From assembly GCF_008692845.1 (NCBI RefSeq), contig NZ_VXJW01000010.1, positions 62,001 through 126,000 of the forward strand: DNA of 64,000 nucleotides, read 5' to 3'. The position numbers and the translations under genes are program-made. How positions within the stretch are numbered: the first letter of the stretch is position 1; each line of letters starts with the position of its first letter. This stretch comes from Salmonella enterica subsp. arizonae (GTDB lineage: Bacteria > Pseudomonadota > Gammaproteobacteria > Enterobacterales > Enterobacteriaceae). This document shows, piece by piece, positions 29,003 through 39,001 of this stretch. The notes beneath the pieces were generated by a model. That model was not told the origin of the DNA. It searched no databases and saw nothing but the letters and a program-made list of their open reading frames with translations.

Positions 29003-30439
29003 TCAGGAATGATAACCGCCGCCCAGCGCGCTGGTAAGCTGAATTGAGGCATCCAGCCACTGGCCCTGCAACAGTAAGCCGTTACACTGCTCGCGCAGTG
29101 CCGGAATTTTGGCCTCGCTCACGCGGGAACCCGCGATAATGCCGGCATTAAAGCGCGCTTGCGCCAGACCAACCACGCGCTGCGCGTCATGCTCAATCTG
29201 CTGCTGATGCTGATTTTTCTGCGCCAGCGTCTCTACCTGACTGGCGGTGCGCGCCACATCATTAACCGCATCCACTACCGCTTTGTTGTAGTTGGCGATA
29301 GAAAGGTTACTTTGCGCTTTGGCGATATCGAGGTTGGCATTCAGCCTGCCGCTGTCGAAAATCGGCAGCGTCAGCCCGCCGGTAATGCCATATTGCTGCG
29401 CGGAATGGCGGAACAGATCGCTCAGATGCAACGCATCCTGCTGTAAAAAAGCCATCAGATTGATATCGGGATAAAACGCTGCCTTCGCGGCGTCAATACT
29501 GCTCAACGAGGATTCAATGTACCAGTGCGCGGCCTGCAGATCCGCTCGACGCGCCAGCAACGAATACCCCAGTTGCGACGGTAACTGGCTTTCAACGGCG
29601 GGGAGACTCACCTGACGTAGCTTTAGCGCCGCCGATTGCGTATTGGTTAACGCGCTGAGCCGCGCTTCAATAACCTTCATTTTCCCGTTGACGTCATTAA
29701 GCTGCTGCTGGGTTTTGCTGGCGTCGATATCGGTCTCAACCCCTTCGACGGAAGAGGTAATACCATGTTGATACAACTCCCGGTTTACCGCCACTACGTT
29801 TTGCTGCTCATGCTCAATTTGTGTTAGCACATTTTTCAGCGCCGCCTGCGTCTGCCACTCCCAGTAGAGTCGCGCCACACCGCTTGCCAGCAGTTGCCGG
29901 GTCTGTTCCTGCTCCGCTTCGCGCGCTTTGACCGCCCCGATCCGCGCCGTTACTTCAGCACGGTTTTTTCCCCATAAATCCAGATCCCAGCCTGCCGTCA
30001 GGCCGAATGTGCCGTTGGTATACCACGGCCCGGTCGTCCCCGCCGCGGGATCGGTAATCGCGAACGGTCCCATCAGCCCTTCCGCGGACATTCTCTGGCG
30101 CTCGACGTCGGCAGAAAAGTCGAGCTGCGGACCGTCCTGCGCCTCAACCGCTTTCGCCTGCGCTTCCGCCAGTTGGATACGCTGTTCAGCCACCTGCATA
30201 TCCGGCGAATGCTGTATGGCATTATCAATCAGCGCGTCAAGCTGGGCATCGTGATATGCCTTCCACCACTGGCTGTCCGGCCAACCGTTTTTCAACGCCG
30301 TCGGCAAGGTGGAATCAATATGAGAAGAGGGCGTCTGCTGTGTCAGCGACTGATGGGTATCGTGCACGGGAGCACAGCCCGCCAGCAAAATAAAAAGCGG
30401 TAAGCTCGCTGTCGCGGCAAGGAAAGTATTACGATTCAT
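29003..30439 (-). CDS. mdtQ: Outer-membrane efflux lipoprotein MdtQ (TolC family)
   Basis: 478 residues. Signal peptide with lipobox LLAGC (Cys near residue 22), then the TolC/OprM-type outer-membrane factor fold with two OEP repeats rich in Gln/Ala coiled-coil segments. In E. coli K-12 the corresponding yohG/mdtQ is disrupted as I recall, whereas here the frame is full length. It has no adjacent membrane-fusion or pump gene, so it must partner with a pump encoded elsewhere. The end lies 65 bases upstream of the yohF start, on the same strand. Confidence 0.92.
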   Translation of the reverse strand: MNRNTFLAATASLPLFILLAGCAPVHDTHQSLTQQTPSSHIDSTLPTALKNGWPDSQWWKAYHDAQLDALIDNAIQHSPDMQVAEQRIQLAEAQAKAVEAQDGPQLDFSADVERQRMSAEGLMGPFAITDPAAGTTGPWYTNGTFGLTAGWDLDLWGKNRAEVTARIGAVKAREAEQEQTRQLLASGVARLYWEWQTQAALKNVLTQIEHEQQNVVAVNRELYQHGITSSVEGVETDIDASKTQQQLNDVNGKMKVIEARLSALTNTQSAALKLRQVSLPAVESQLPSQLGYSLLARRADLQAAHWYIESSLSSIDAAKAAFYPDINLMAFLQQDALHLSDLFRHSAQQYGITGGLTLPIFDSGRLNANLDIAKAQSNLSIANYNKAVVDAVNDVARTASQVETLAQKNQHQQQIEHDAQRVVGLAQARFNAGIIAGSRVSEAKIPALREQCNGLLLQGQWLDASIQLTSALGGGYHS

Positions 30440-30756
30440 GGAGGTGTTCTGATAAAAAAAGGTGCGCAGAGAGTACGTCTTACGGCGATCTATTTTTTAG
30501 TTACGCGTGGCAATACATCACCAGACAATAAAAGACATATTTCGAAATTTATATGATTAGTAAATAATTTCACCCGATACATTTTTTAATCTAATATTGC
30601 AATACAAAGCCTTGCTAACCCGTTAATAAGTGAACAATTTTACTGTAATACGCGCCGACGGCCTTCATCGGTTAAACGCCGCCGTGTCCAGCGAAACAGC
30701 AGATGGCTTAATACTTTCCTATACTTTGTTTGTATTTACCAATAAAGGGACAAACA
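30440..30756. other. mdtQ-yohP intergenic region
   Basis: 317 bases without a recognisable gene; it holds the leftward mdtQ promoter and rightward yohP promoter. The centre (about 30520-30620) is AT-rich, with no clear -35/-10 call possible. No RNA gene was recognised. Confidence 0.5.
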
Positions 30757-30840
30757 ATGAAAATTCTTCTATGGGCAATTTTAATTATTTTTCTGATTGG
30801 GCTGTTAGTGGTAACGGGCGTGTTTAAGATGATTTTCTGA
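30757..30840 (+). CDS. yohP: Small membrane protein YohP
   Basis: 27 residues, beginning MKILLWAILIIFLIGLLVVT and ending KMIF, differing from E. coli YohP at about two conservative positions. A single transmembrane helix. AAAGGGAC forms the ribosome binding site. E. coli YohP is known as a small inner-membrane protein whose mRNA or protein is targeted post-translationally to the membrane, and it is stress induced. It lies convergent to dusC. It is too short for normal gene calling. Confidence 0.92.
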   Translation: MKILLWAILIIFLIGLLVVTGVFKMIF

Positions 30841-30897
30841 TGCCTGCGCCGGGGAGCGATAACGTCTGCCCGGCACACTTTCTGGAAGCTGTGGAGA

Positions 30898-31836
30898 TTA
30901 GATTTTGATGGCCTGAATCGCCCTTGCAATCTCGGACGAACGGTTTAACGCACGAATCGACTGAAAGAGCGCAGTCGCCTCGACATATTCTTTGCGTAAA
31001 TATCCCAGCCACTGTTTAATACGCGCGACATGATATAAACCGGTATCGCCTTGCTTTTCCAGTCGGGTATATTTTTGTAATAACGTCACCACTTCCGGCC
31101 ACGGCATACGCGGCTCGTTATACTTCACCACCCGGCTCAGGTTAGGAATATTTAGCGCCCCACGGCCAATCATCACCGCATCGCAGCCGCTGGTCGCCAT
31201 ACATGCCTGCGCGCTCTGCCAGTCCCAGATTTCACCGTTAGCAATCACTGGGATCGTTAATCTATTGCGGATTTCGCCAATTGCCGACCAGTTAATGCAT
31301 TCAGCTTTATAGCCATCTTCTTTCGTCCGTCCGTGAACAACAAGTTCAGTGGCGCCGGCCTGCTGCACAGCATCGGCAATTTCAAACTGCCGCGCGTCGC
31401 TGTCCCACCCCAGGCGCACCTTTACCGTCACCGGCAAATGCGCAGGCACAGCTTCACGCATGGCTTTTGCGCCACGGTAGATCAGTTCTGGATCTTTGAG
31501 AAGAGTAGCCCCACCACCGCTGCCATTAACGAGCTTTGAAGGACATCCGCAATTAAGGTCGACACCATGTGAACCCAGCTCAACAGCACGAACGGCATTC
31601 TCCGCAAGCCAACCTGGGTGCTGCCCCAGCAGTTGGATACGGACTAAAGTGCCGGATTTAGTGCGGCTATGATTGTGCAATTCAGGACATAATCGATAAA
31701 AGGATTTTTCCGGCAATAACTGGTCTACTACACGTAAAAACTCTGTAATGCAATGATCGTAGTCGTTTACTTCAGTTAAAAGCTCTCGCACTAACGAGTC
31801 GAGAACACCTTCCATCGGAGCTAGTAATACTCGCAT
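30898..31836 (-). CDS. dusC: tRNA-dihydrouridine(16) synthase DusC (mosaic 5' end)
   Basis: 312 residues, FMN-dependent TIM barrel that reduces U16 of tRNA using NADPH. Conserved parts: [11 protein letters not shown] at the FMN site, [11 protein letters not shown] (91-101) with catalytic Cys98, and GAT..VVHGRT. The frame is complete and the C-terminal half looks native. The first roughly 300 bases, however, use AT-rich codons unlike the rest. The GVDLNCG motif recurs 1.33 kb upstream at the far end of a foreign segment. I infer that the 5' third was supplied by an integrated element which rebuilt the gene. Confidence 0.93.
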   Translation of the reverse strand: MRVLLAPMEGVLDSLVRELLTEVNDYDHCITEFLRVVDQLLPEKSFYRLCPELHNHSRTKSGTLVRIQLLGQHPGWLAENAVRAVELGSHGVDLNCGCPSKLVNGSGGGATLLKDPELIYRGAKAMREAVPAHLPVTVKVRLGWDSDARQFEIADAVQQAGATELVVHGRTKEDGYKAECINWSAIGEIRNRLTIPVIANGEIWDWQSAQACMATSGCDAVMIGRGALNIPNLSRVVKYNEPRMPWPEVVTLLQKYTRLEKQGDTGLYHVARIKQWLGYLRKEYVEATALFQSIRALNRSSEIARAIQAIKI

Positions 31837-32900
31837 GTATTTCCTGAAAAATTCAAAATGGACATTATTACTCTAGAAGCTGGTGCTATAATTCCTGATC
31901 AGATTTATACCTTCTAAGTACAACATAGCTAAGATCGCCGCACCATAGAATCGGTTTACCAGTTGTTGCATACAAACATTTACCAATAATTAGAGCATGA
32001 CAGCCATCCAACTCGTCTAGACTGTTGACTACCTTAAATTGTTCTCTGAAAGCACTAGCTATATCTTGCTGAATACAAACACTTAAACCTGATTTAATAT
32101 TACCCGCGTTTAACCAAATTTTCCCATCATTCGTTTGCCCGACATCACTGATGAATCCCCAAAAGATCCTCCGTGCTCCATCCATCCATGGCTTAACATT
32201 TGCAAATTCAACAAATAGTTCAGCACCATTCTCTGGTAAATCACTAAAATCCTGACCTTTGAAGCCAATCTTCTTTTCTAAATAACATTGCCCTTTTGAT
32301 TGTACTAATTTGTAGAGCAATCGTTTCAAAGTAAAATGTGCTGGATATTTTACACTGCCACCGTCGTTAGATTTTTCACCCGTAAACCTCTGTCCTACAG
32401 GTGTAGCTTCGGAGGTTTGTTCAGCCAGTTTCACGTCAATATCATAGCTTTGAGTTAAATCGAGATCTATAACCAAGCCACTATCAGTATCTGATACTGG
32501 TAATGCCTTATCATTGCTACCCTCGCCCACTGCTTCATATGAAGTACCTAATGAGCAGTTTTCCTGGTGATGGGCACAAAAATGCGGTGCATCATTTCCA
32601 TAACTAGACCGTCTAAACCATGCATCTCCACTACATTCGGTACACAGTAAACTACGTCTTTTTGATTGAATTTCAGCAGTGGGCAGCGCGTAAAATGCCT
32701 CAGCCGTCCATTCCTGCTCATCAATAGTACAAAAGGCTTTATCCACCGAGCTTCCCTCCACTGACCTTTTTTTTCATCATACCATTACGCATATAGAACA
32801 TTTAGTTTGCGGTGATGATCTAGTTCAAATTATTGGATGAAGCTATTGTACTAAGTTGATCCTTCATAAACTTAGTCCAGCCGCAGTTCAGATCCACGCC
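31546..32900. mobile_element. Small integrated island (remnant) in dusC, flanked by [13 protein letters not shown] repeats
   Basis: The 21-base GVDLNCG codons of dusC (31546-31566) recur at 32880-32900 in the same orientation. The second copy sits within [10 protein letters not shown] and has GC-rich native-looking codons, while the copy inside dusC has AT-rich codons; differences are mostly at third positions. Between them lie the 5' third of dusC and one orphan gene (31886-32746). Past 32900 the sequence is an MFS gene fragment. This layout matches islands that integrate in the 5' region of the related gene dusA and bring a replacement 5' end. No integrase remains. The far end also shows a deletion that removed the original dusC start and neighbouring genes. 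Confidence 0.6.
31886..32746 (-). CDS. Orphan protein with CoiA-like N-terminal zinc motif
   Basis: 286 residues if started at GTG 32746, which has GGAGGG seven bases upstream; a GTG at 32761 would make 291. I do not recognise the full-length family. Residues about 35-64 contain C-x2-C followed by HFCAHH-x3-C (cysteines at 35, 38, 57, 64; histidines at 59-60). The pattern resembles the zinc ribbon at the N-terminus of competence protein CoiA and related putative nucleases. The C-terminal half is mixed alpha/beta with KPWMDGARRIFWGFISDVGQ. It is AT-rich and on the same strand as dusC, 49 bases upstream of it. As sole cargo of the putative island it could be a defence or nuclease-associated protein; that is speculation. 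Confidence 0.7.
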   Translation of the reverse strand: MDKAFCTIDEQEWTAEAFYALPTAEIQSKRRSLLCTECSGDAWFRRSSYGNDAPHFCAHHQENCSLGTSYEAVGEGSNDKALPVSDTDSGLVIDLDLTQSYDIDVKLAEQTSEATPVGQRFTGEKSNDGGSVKYPAHFTLKRLLYKLVQSKGQCYLEKKIGFKGQDFSDLPENGAELFVEFANVKPWMDGARRIFWGFISDVGQTNDGKIWLNAGNIKSGLSVCIQQDIASAFREQFKVVNSLDELDGCHALIIGKCLYATTGKPILWCGDLSYVVLRRYKSDQEL

Positions 32901-33392
32901 ATACGACCCCATCGCCGACCCCAGCGTAAAATCGCAGAACATCATCGTGACCAGCGCTCCGCGTCGACGAGCGGGCAAGTATTCCGACGTCATGGTGATG
33001 GTATTCGGCATCGCTCAGCCCAGTCCCAAACCGGTTAAGAAGCGCAACAGCACCAAGATTTCTATATCCGGCGAGAAAGCGGAAAGCAGGCTCAATGCGC
33101 CGAATAGCGCCACGCAAAGCTCAATAACCCGCTTGCGGCCAAAGCGATCCGCCAGCGGCCCGCATAGCAGCGCGCCAGCCGTAAGCTCCAGCAACCCTGC
33201 GCCAAACAGCGGCATGAGTTCACTGGCGCTTAGCTGCCAGTGGGTACGAGTATCCGGGGCGATGAAGCCAATCGCGGCGGTATCGAAACCGTCGAGCATG
33301 ACCACCAGAAAACAGCAGATGATAACGCGACACTGCATTTTGCCGACGGGCGCGGCATGAATAAGGGCTTGTAGATCACGTCGTTGAGTCAT
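32901..33392 (-). pseudogene. Aromatic-acid:H+ symporter (MFS) remnant
   Basis: From ATG 33392 the frame reads [20 protein letters not shown], then [20 protein letters not shown] and the MFS loop [14 protein letters not shown], typical of aromatic acid symporters (PcaK/MhbT type). At 33015-33017 a TGA interrupts GLGLG*AMPNTI where the family has Gly. The frame then continues in phase ([20 protein letters not shown]) to about residue 164, where it is cut off and joined to a dusC fragment. More than half the transporter and any downstream catabolic genes are missing. In S. enterica this position is normally held by a gentisate/3-hydroxybenzoate cluster divergent from a LysR gene, as I remember it. 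Confidence 0.85.
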
Positions 33393-33517
33393 AGTTAATG
33401 CCTCAGTGCAGGGAGGTGGATGTTGTTTTTATGTTTGTTATGTTACGAATTTGTAGAGCAAGCGATAAAATGTACAATGGCTTTTCAGGCAGAGACATAA
33501 CCTGGAGGTTATAGCGG

Positions 33518-34426
33518 ATGGCGAACTGGGCGCAGAAATTGAAATTACATCACCTGCAAACGCTGGTTGCGCTGGGCGAACAGGGCAACCTGACGCACGT
33601 CGCCCGGATGATTAATATCTCCCAGCCGGCGTTATCAAAGTGGTTATCTCAACTCGAAGATGATATAGGCATCACACTTTTTGAGCGCCACAGCAAAGGG
33701 TTGCGCCCCTCGTAAGGTGGCAAATTACTGCTCCAGCACGCCCAGCGCTTAATTAACGATCTGGAGCGCTCAGAATATGAAATTGCCCGCTTCAAGCAGG
33801 GCGGTCTGGTTGGCAGTCTGAAGATTGGCTGTTCGCCCGTAGCGACTGACTGCGTATCGCAGGCGATTCTTAGCCTACTTAATGAGATGCCGACGCTGCA
33901 TCTGAATATTGAAGAGAAGGTAATGACGCCGCTGCTGCACGATCTGCTTGTCGGCCAGGTGGATGTGGTGGTAGGCCGCGTGGGCGGGCGCGCCCTGCAA
34001 CTGCCGCTTAATTATCAGGTCCTTTATACCGAGCCGGTCTGCTTTGTGGCGCGTCCGCACCATCCGCTGGCCGCGCGAGCGCAGATTGCGTGGAGCGATC
34101 TGGCGCACTGGCGGTGGATAGTCTGGCCAACCGGCACGCCTATTCGTATCAGTATTGATAACGCCCTCGTCGATAACGGCGTGATGCTCCCGGAAAACAC
34201 CATCGAATCGGCGTCAATGAACGTCAGCACCAGTTTGCTGCAAAGCAGCGATATGATCTCTATTCTTTCTTTACGGCTGGCGCAACGCTATGCCAGCCAG
34301 GGGCAACTGGCGATTTTAAACTTGCCAAAAATTGAGCAAAAAGGCAGCGTAGGGATGTTCTGCCGTAAGAATGAGACGCCGTCTTTGGCCCTGAGTCGCT
34401 TTTTATATTTTTTAGCCCAGGTTTAA
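33518..34426 (+). pseudogene. LysR-family regulator with internal stop (gentisate-locus regulator)
   Basis: A 302-codon LysR gene starting MANWAQKLKLHHLQTLVALG with a complete N-terminal helix-turn-helix (about residues 14-70) and a full substrate-binding domain. Codon 66 is TAA (33713-33715) in the sequence HSKGLRPS*GGKLLLQHAQ, where LysR proteins usually have Thr-Glu-Gly-Gly. The frame is in phase before and after, so this is a single nonsense change, otherwise undamaged. It is divergent from the broken MFS transporter, which it presumably regulated. Readthrough or a restart is conceivable but not evident. Confidence 0.9.
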
Positions 34427-34521
34427 CGCCGCCGACCAGGGACATTGCCCGATGTTCCTGCTGTCTATACCCACTATGCTAAGAATTCATGATGTGATCG
34501 GTAGCACGTTTTAACGTTTAA

Positions 34522-35648
<1,127 letters not shown>

Positions 35649-35801
35649 CGACGGGGCAAAAGACCGGGTTAAAATTTGCGATGCGTAGCGCATTTTTCAT
35701 TTAAGTTTCATAAGTTGCATAAGCAATGAGACATACATCACATATTAAGACATGACAGGCCCGTAAACTACGGTTCCATTACATTGATATGAGGCAACGC
35801 C

Positions 35802-36686
35802 ATGCATCCACGTTTTCAAACTGCTTTTGCCCAACTTGCGGATAATTTGCAATCAGCGCTGGCCCCTATCCTGGCGGACCACCACTTTCCCGCCATGCTG
35901 GCCGCAGAGCAGGTCTCGACGCTTAAAAACGCAACGGGACTGGACGAAGACGCGTTGGCTTTCGCGCTGTTACCCCTGGCGGCAGCCTGCGCCCGTACCG
36001 ATTTATCCCATTTTAACGTCGGCGCAATTGCGCGCGGCGTCAGCGGCAACTGGTATTTCGGCGCGAATATGGAGTTCCTGGGCGCCACCATGCAACAAAC
36101 CGTTCATGCTGAACAAAGCGCGATTAGCCACGCCTGGCTATGCGGCGAAAAAGGGCTCGCCGCCGTCACTGTTAACTACACGCCCTGCGGTCACTGCCGC
36201 CAGTTTATGAACGAGTTGAATAGCGGTCTGGATCTGCGCATTCATCTGCCGGGCCGCGCGCCGCATACGCTACGCGATTATCTGCCTGACGCTTTCGGGC
36301 CAAAAGATCTGGAGATCAAAACGTTGCTGATGGACGAGCAGGATCATGGCTTCGCGTTAACGGGCGATACGCTAACGCAAGCAGCGATTACGGCGGCCAA
36401 TAAGAGCCACATGCCTTATAGCCAGTCGCCGAGCGGCGTGGCGCTGGAATGCAAAGATGGCCGTATTTTTACGGGCAGCTATGCGGAAAACGCCGCATTT
36501 AACCCAACGCTTCCCCCGCTGCAAGGCGCGCTAAACCTGCTGAGTCTCCATGGCTACGATTATCCGGATATTCAGCGTGCGATTCTGGCGGAAAAAGGCG
36601 ATGCGGCATTAATTCAATGGGATGCCACCGCCGCAACGCTAAAAGCGTTAGGCTGCCATAATATTGACCGCGTGCTTCTCGGCTAA
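35802..36686 (+). CDS. cdd: Cytidine deaminase
   Basis: 294 residues, the E. coli length, with two tandem deaminase-like domains. The active one carries the zinc and catalytic residues H102, E104 (VHAEQSA), C129 and C132 (PCGHC). It converts cytidine and deoxycytidine to uridine forms. The upstream 153 bases include a palindromic ATGAGACATACATCACATATT region consistent with the CRP/CytR-controlled promoter known for E. coli cdd, but I cannot assign single sites with certainty. ATG 35802 follows GAGGCAACGCC. Confidence 0.95.
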   Translation: MHPRFQTAFAQLADNLQSALAPILADHHFPAMLAAEQVSTLKNATGLDEDALAFALLPLAAACARTDLSHFNVGAIARGVSGNWYFGANMEFLGATMQQTVHAEQSAISHAWLCGEKGLAAVTVNYTPCGHCRQFMNELNSGLDLRIHLPGRAPHTLRDYLPDAFGPKDLEIKTLLMDEQDHGFALTGDTLTQAAITAANKSHMPYSQSPSGVALECKDGRIFTGSYAENAAFNPTLPPLQGALNLLSLHGYDYPDIQRAILAEKGDAALIQWDATAATLKALGCHNIDRVLLG

Positions 36687-37002
36687 CTCTTTCTCCCATC
36701 AAATAACGCCGTCAGGTATAAAACTGATGGCGCCTACGCCAGCACCGATCTACATTATTGTAACCGCTGTAAACCGGTAAATAACATATCCCCTAATACT
36801 GGACGCAATTTGATTTATGACTAGCGCCCGTAAATAATACTCAACAAGGGGGCTATCTTAAATAAACTTAGTAATATCACGGCTCCCATCACGCTTAGCG
36901 CCCACAAATGAAAGGAAATAAAGTCTTTACCTCCTGCGGGACTACTTGCGGTTACGGGCGATACAGAGCGACATACAATCACCAACAACCGGGGAATAAG
37001 AC
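36687..37002 (+). other. Intergenic region between cdd and the repeat-protein gene
   Basis: 316 bases. Near 36707-36735 an imperfect palindrome (GCCGTCAGGTATAAAACTGATGGCGC) may end cdd transcription. Further on the sequence becomes AT-richer, probably the promoter region of the inserted gene. GGGGAATAAGAC directly precedes the ATG at 37003. No other coding potential. Confidence 0.45.
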
Positions 37003-38967
37003 ATGCCGAGGCCAGTTGGAAATAAAGAGTATGTGCTTATTGATATGTCCTTCATGCAGGATGATTCTGTTCAAAAGGTCGTCAATGTAAATAACCGATC
37101 TTTCCAGACGATAAATCCAGCGGATCTGCCATTAATAGGTCACAGTAGTTCAACTTCAACCTTAAATGATCTCCTGGATCACGCAGAAGACCGATCTTTC
37201 CAATCTGCTAGCTCGGAGTATCGGGGTGCATCGAGCCGAAGCAGTTCGACGTTAACACTTAATGATACTCTCGATAGCGCCGAAAACCGCCTCTTCCAAC
37301 CGATTAACTCAGACAGTTTGGGCTTGATAACGCGGAATAGTTCTACGTTAACGTTAAACGACCTTCTGGATGCAATGGGAACAAAAGCGACAGTTTCAGA
37401 AACGGCTGTCAATCAATACGGTGATTGTTTAATAAAAATCCCTGATGACAGGATACCCGCTGTCAACGACGAAATCACATACACCGAAACCAGGGATACC
37501 TGTGTCACGATCCCTGAAGAAATTCTCTCTCCTCGTGAAGCAGACGCCAGTGATGTATGCCTTGAGATTGATGCTAAAATTCTGAAGATTTTAACGTGTT
37601 CTTATCAGTATCAATTAGATGATATCGTCGGTGATATCATGCCAGCAGAGAGTGATAACGCCGAAAAAGTCCGCCAAATAATGAGAATGTACGCTGAACA
37701 ATACAGACACGTTTATGAGCGCTCTGGCTATTTTTACAAAGCATACATGTCATTGCATAAATGTGTGGAAAATTTATTACCCTATTCTTTCAGAGCGGGT
37801 GGGAATATTAGTTTTCATCTTCTGCTACAGGCGCTTTTTTTTGATGGAAAATATAATAATGCGGCTTTAATACGCGAAACAATACCAACAGAACCACCCG
37901 CACCAATAACTATGAAACCGGATGCTTTCTTTAATAGTATCCTCTCATTAAACTTATCGCAAGTTAAACTCTTTGGCGACGTTATATCTGCATTACTCTT
38001 CCATTTCCCAACTATTTTTTACCAGTATCCTAAGTTAAGAGATGAAATAAATCAGTGCATAGAGAAACGTGCGGTGACGGGATCCGTTGTTGCCAGACTC
38101 ACATTATGCCTGGCGAGCACGCTATTAGCGATTGCACCGCTTGTAATGCTAAGCGGTGCAATGTCGGTAGGAACAATACTTCGACATGTAGGAAGAGGTA
38201 TCAGCTATGTAGATATCCCTATCGTCTTAATTATATTAGGTGAAAGCTGGTATCAAGCATACAAATTTGGTTCATCAAGTAACGAGAAAGCGGCGCAGAA
38301 GTTTATCGCTCAAGAAGCTGCATTCAAGACAACACAACGGGTCCTGACTCAGGGGTTAAGTTTGTTCTCATCTTTATCTGGCACAATTATGCGAAGTGTA
38401 GGTAAGGGAACAGCTCCAGAAATGATGTTAATGTTTATTATAAATACATTGAATCTTTTGCTGTATCAAAATCCATACGAAGGTACGTCAGTTGACGGAA
38501 AAGCATTAAAAAGGACGGCTTACCTGGCTGGCAATGAGGAGATTACTGTACAAACGATAGCCTTGTTGGTAGATCTTAAGAGTACGGGGGTCATTACCCA
38601 GCGATTATTTAGCTGTTCAGACAGACTCGCTTACGCGATAAATCTACGAAGAACACAACCAGGTGATCAAGTGCATATATTAAAAGAGGTCATTAGCGCT
38701 TGCGCGCGCGGACATCGCGCTATTTTACAAGAAAAGGATAAACAGATATGCCTGACAGCCATAGACCATATCTATTATGGTAATTTTAATCCCGCTTTAT
38801 TAGAAAGTATCCCCGAAGAGTTTGCTGCTTTCCTTACTTACTTGAATACGTTACGAAAAAGAGATGCGTCATGTCTGAGTCTGGGCAACGAGGTAAACGA
38901 AAAAATCATTGCGACACTCATAAAAGTGCTTTCCTTCCGCGAAACCGTTTTGCTTGAGAGTGCCTGA
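37003..38967 (+). CDS. Orphan 654-residue repeat protein, candidate secreted effector
   Basis: I do not recognise this gene. Residues 31-126 are three tandem repeats of exactly 32 residues, with pattern [N/D]RxFQ... SSSTxTLNDxLDxAE. The centre (about 230-360) is alpha-helical with several aromatic residues. Residues about 366-385 (LTLCLASTLLAIAPLVMLSG) and 400-413 are hydrophobic enough for membrane insertion, and a further Gly-rich segment lies near 440-480. There is no signal peptide. The composition is AT-richer than cdd and sanA, between which it is inserted, and a truncated IS630 lies directly downstream. No signal peptide plus an unstructured Ser/Thr-rich N-terminus plus internal hydrophobic helices fits a type III effector, but this is inference. 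An alternative start is ATG 37045. Confidence 0.75.
   Translation: MPRPVGNKEYVLIDMSFMQDDSVQKVVNVNNRSFQTINPADLPLIGHSSSTSTLNDLLDHAEDRSFQSASSEYRGASSRSSSTLTLNDTLDSAENRLFQPINSDSLGLITRNSSTLTLNDLLDAMGTKATVSETAVNQYGDCLIKIPDDRIPAVNDEITYTETRDTCVTIPEEILSPREADASDVCLEIDAKILKILTCSYQYQLDDIVGDIMPAESDNAEKVRQIMRMYAEQYRHVYERSGYFYKAYMSLHKCVENLLPYSFRAGGNISFHLLLQALFFDGKYNNAALIRETIPTEPPAPITMKPDAFFNSILSLNLSQVKLFGDVISALLFHFPTIFYQYPKLRDEINQCIEKRAVTGSVVARLTLCLASTLLAIAPLVMLSGAMSVGTILRHVGRGISYVDIPIVLIILGESWYQAYKFGSSSNEKAAQKFIAQEAAFKTTQRVLTQGLSLFSSLSGTIMRSVGKGTAPEMMLMFIINTLNLLLYQNPYEGTSVDGKALKRTAYLAGNEEITVQTIALLVDLKSTGVITQRLFSCSDRLAYAINLRRTQPGDQVHILKEVISACARGHRAILQEKDKQICLTAIDHIYYGNFNPALLESIPEEFAAFLTYLNTLRKRDASCLSLGNEVNEKIIATLIKVLSFRETVLLESA
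37093..37380 (+). repeat. Three tandem 96-bp repeats in the orphan gene
   Basis: Units 37093-37188, 37189-37284 and 37285-37380 encode residues 31-62, 63-94 and 95-126. Shared codons give (N/D)R(S/L)FQ at the start and (S)SST(S/L)TLND(L/T)LD(x)A at the end. The middle eight to ten residues vary freely. The DNA identity is lower than the protein similarity, so the duplications are old and retained by selection on the protein. Confidence 0.9.
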
Positions 38968-39001
38968 GAACATCATTGTATCTGACGCAACGCGCTTTTA
39001 T

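Noticed and set aside
32820..33011. Separate 63-codon gene
   Set aside because: It is in phase with the MFS fragment beyond the TGA at 33015-33017, so it is the rest of that pseudogene plus the dusC repeat, not a gene.
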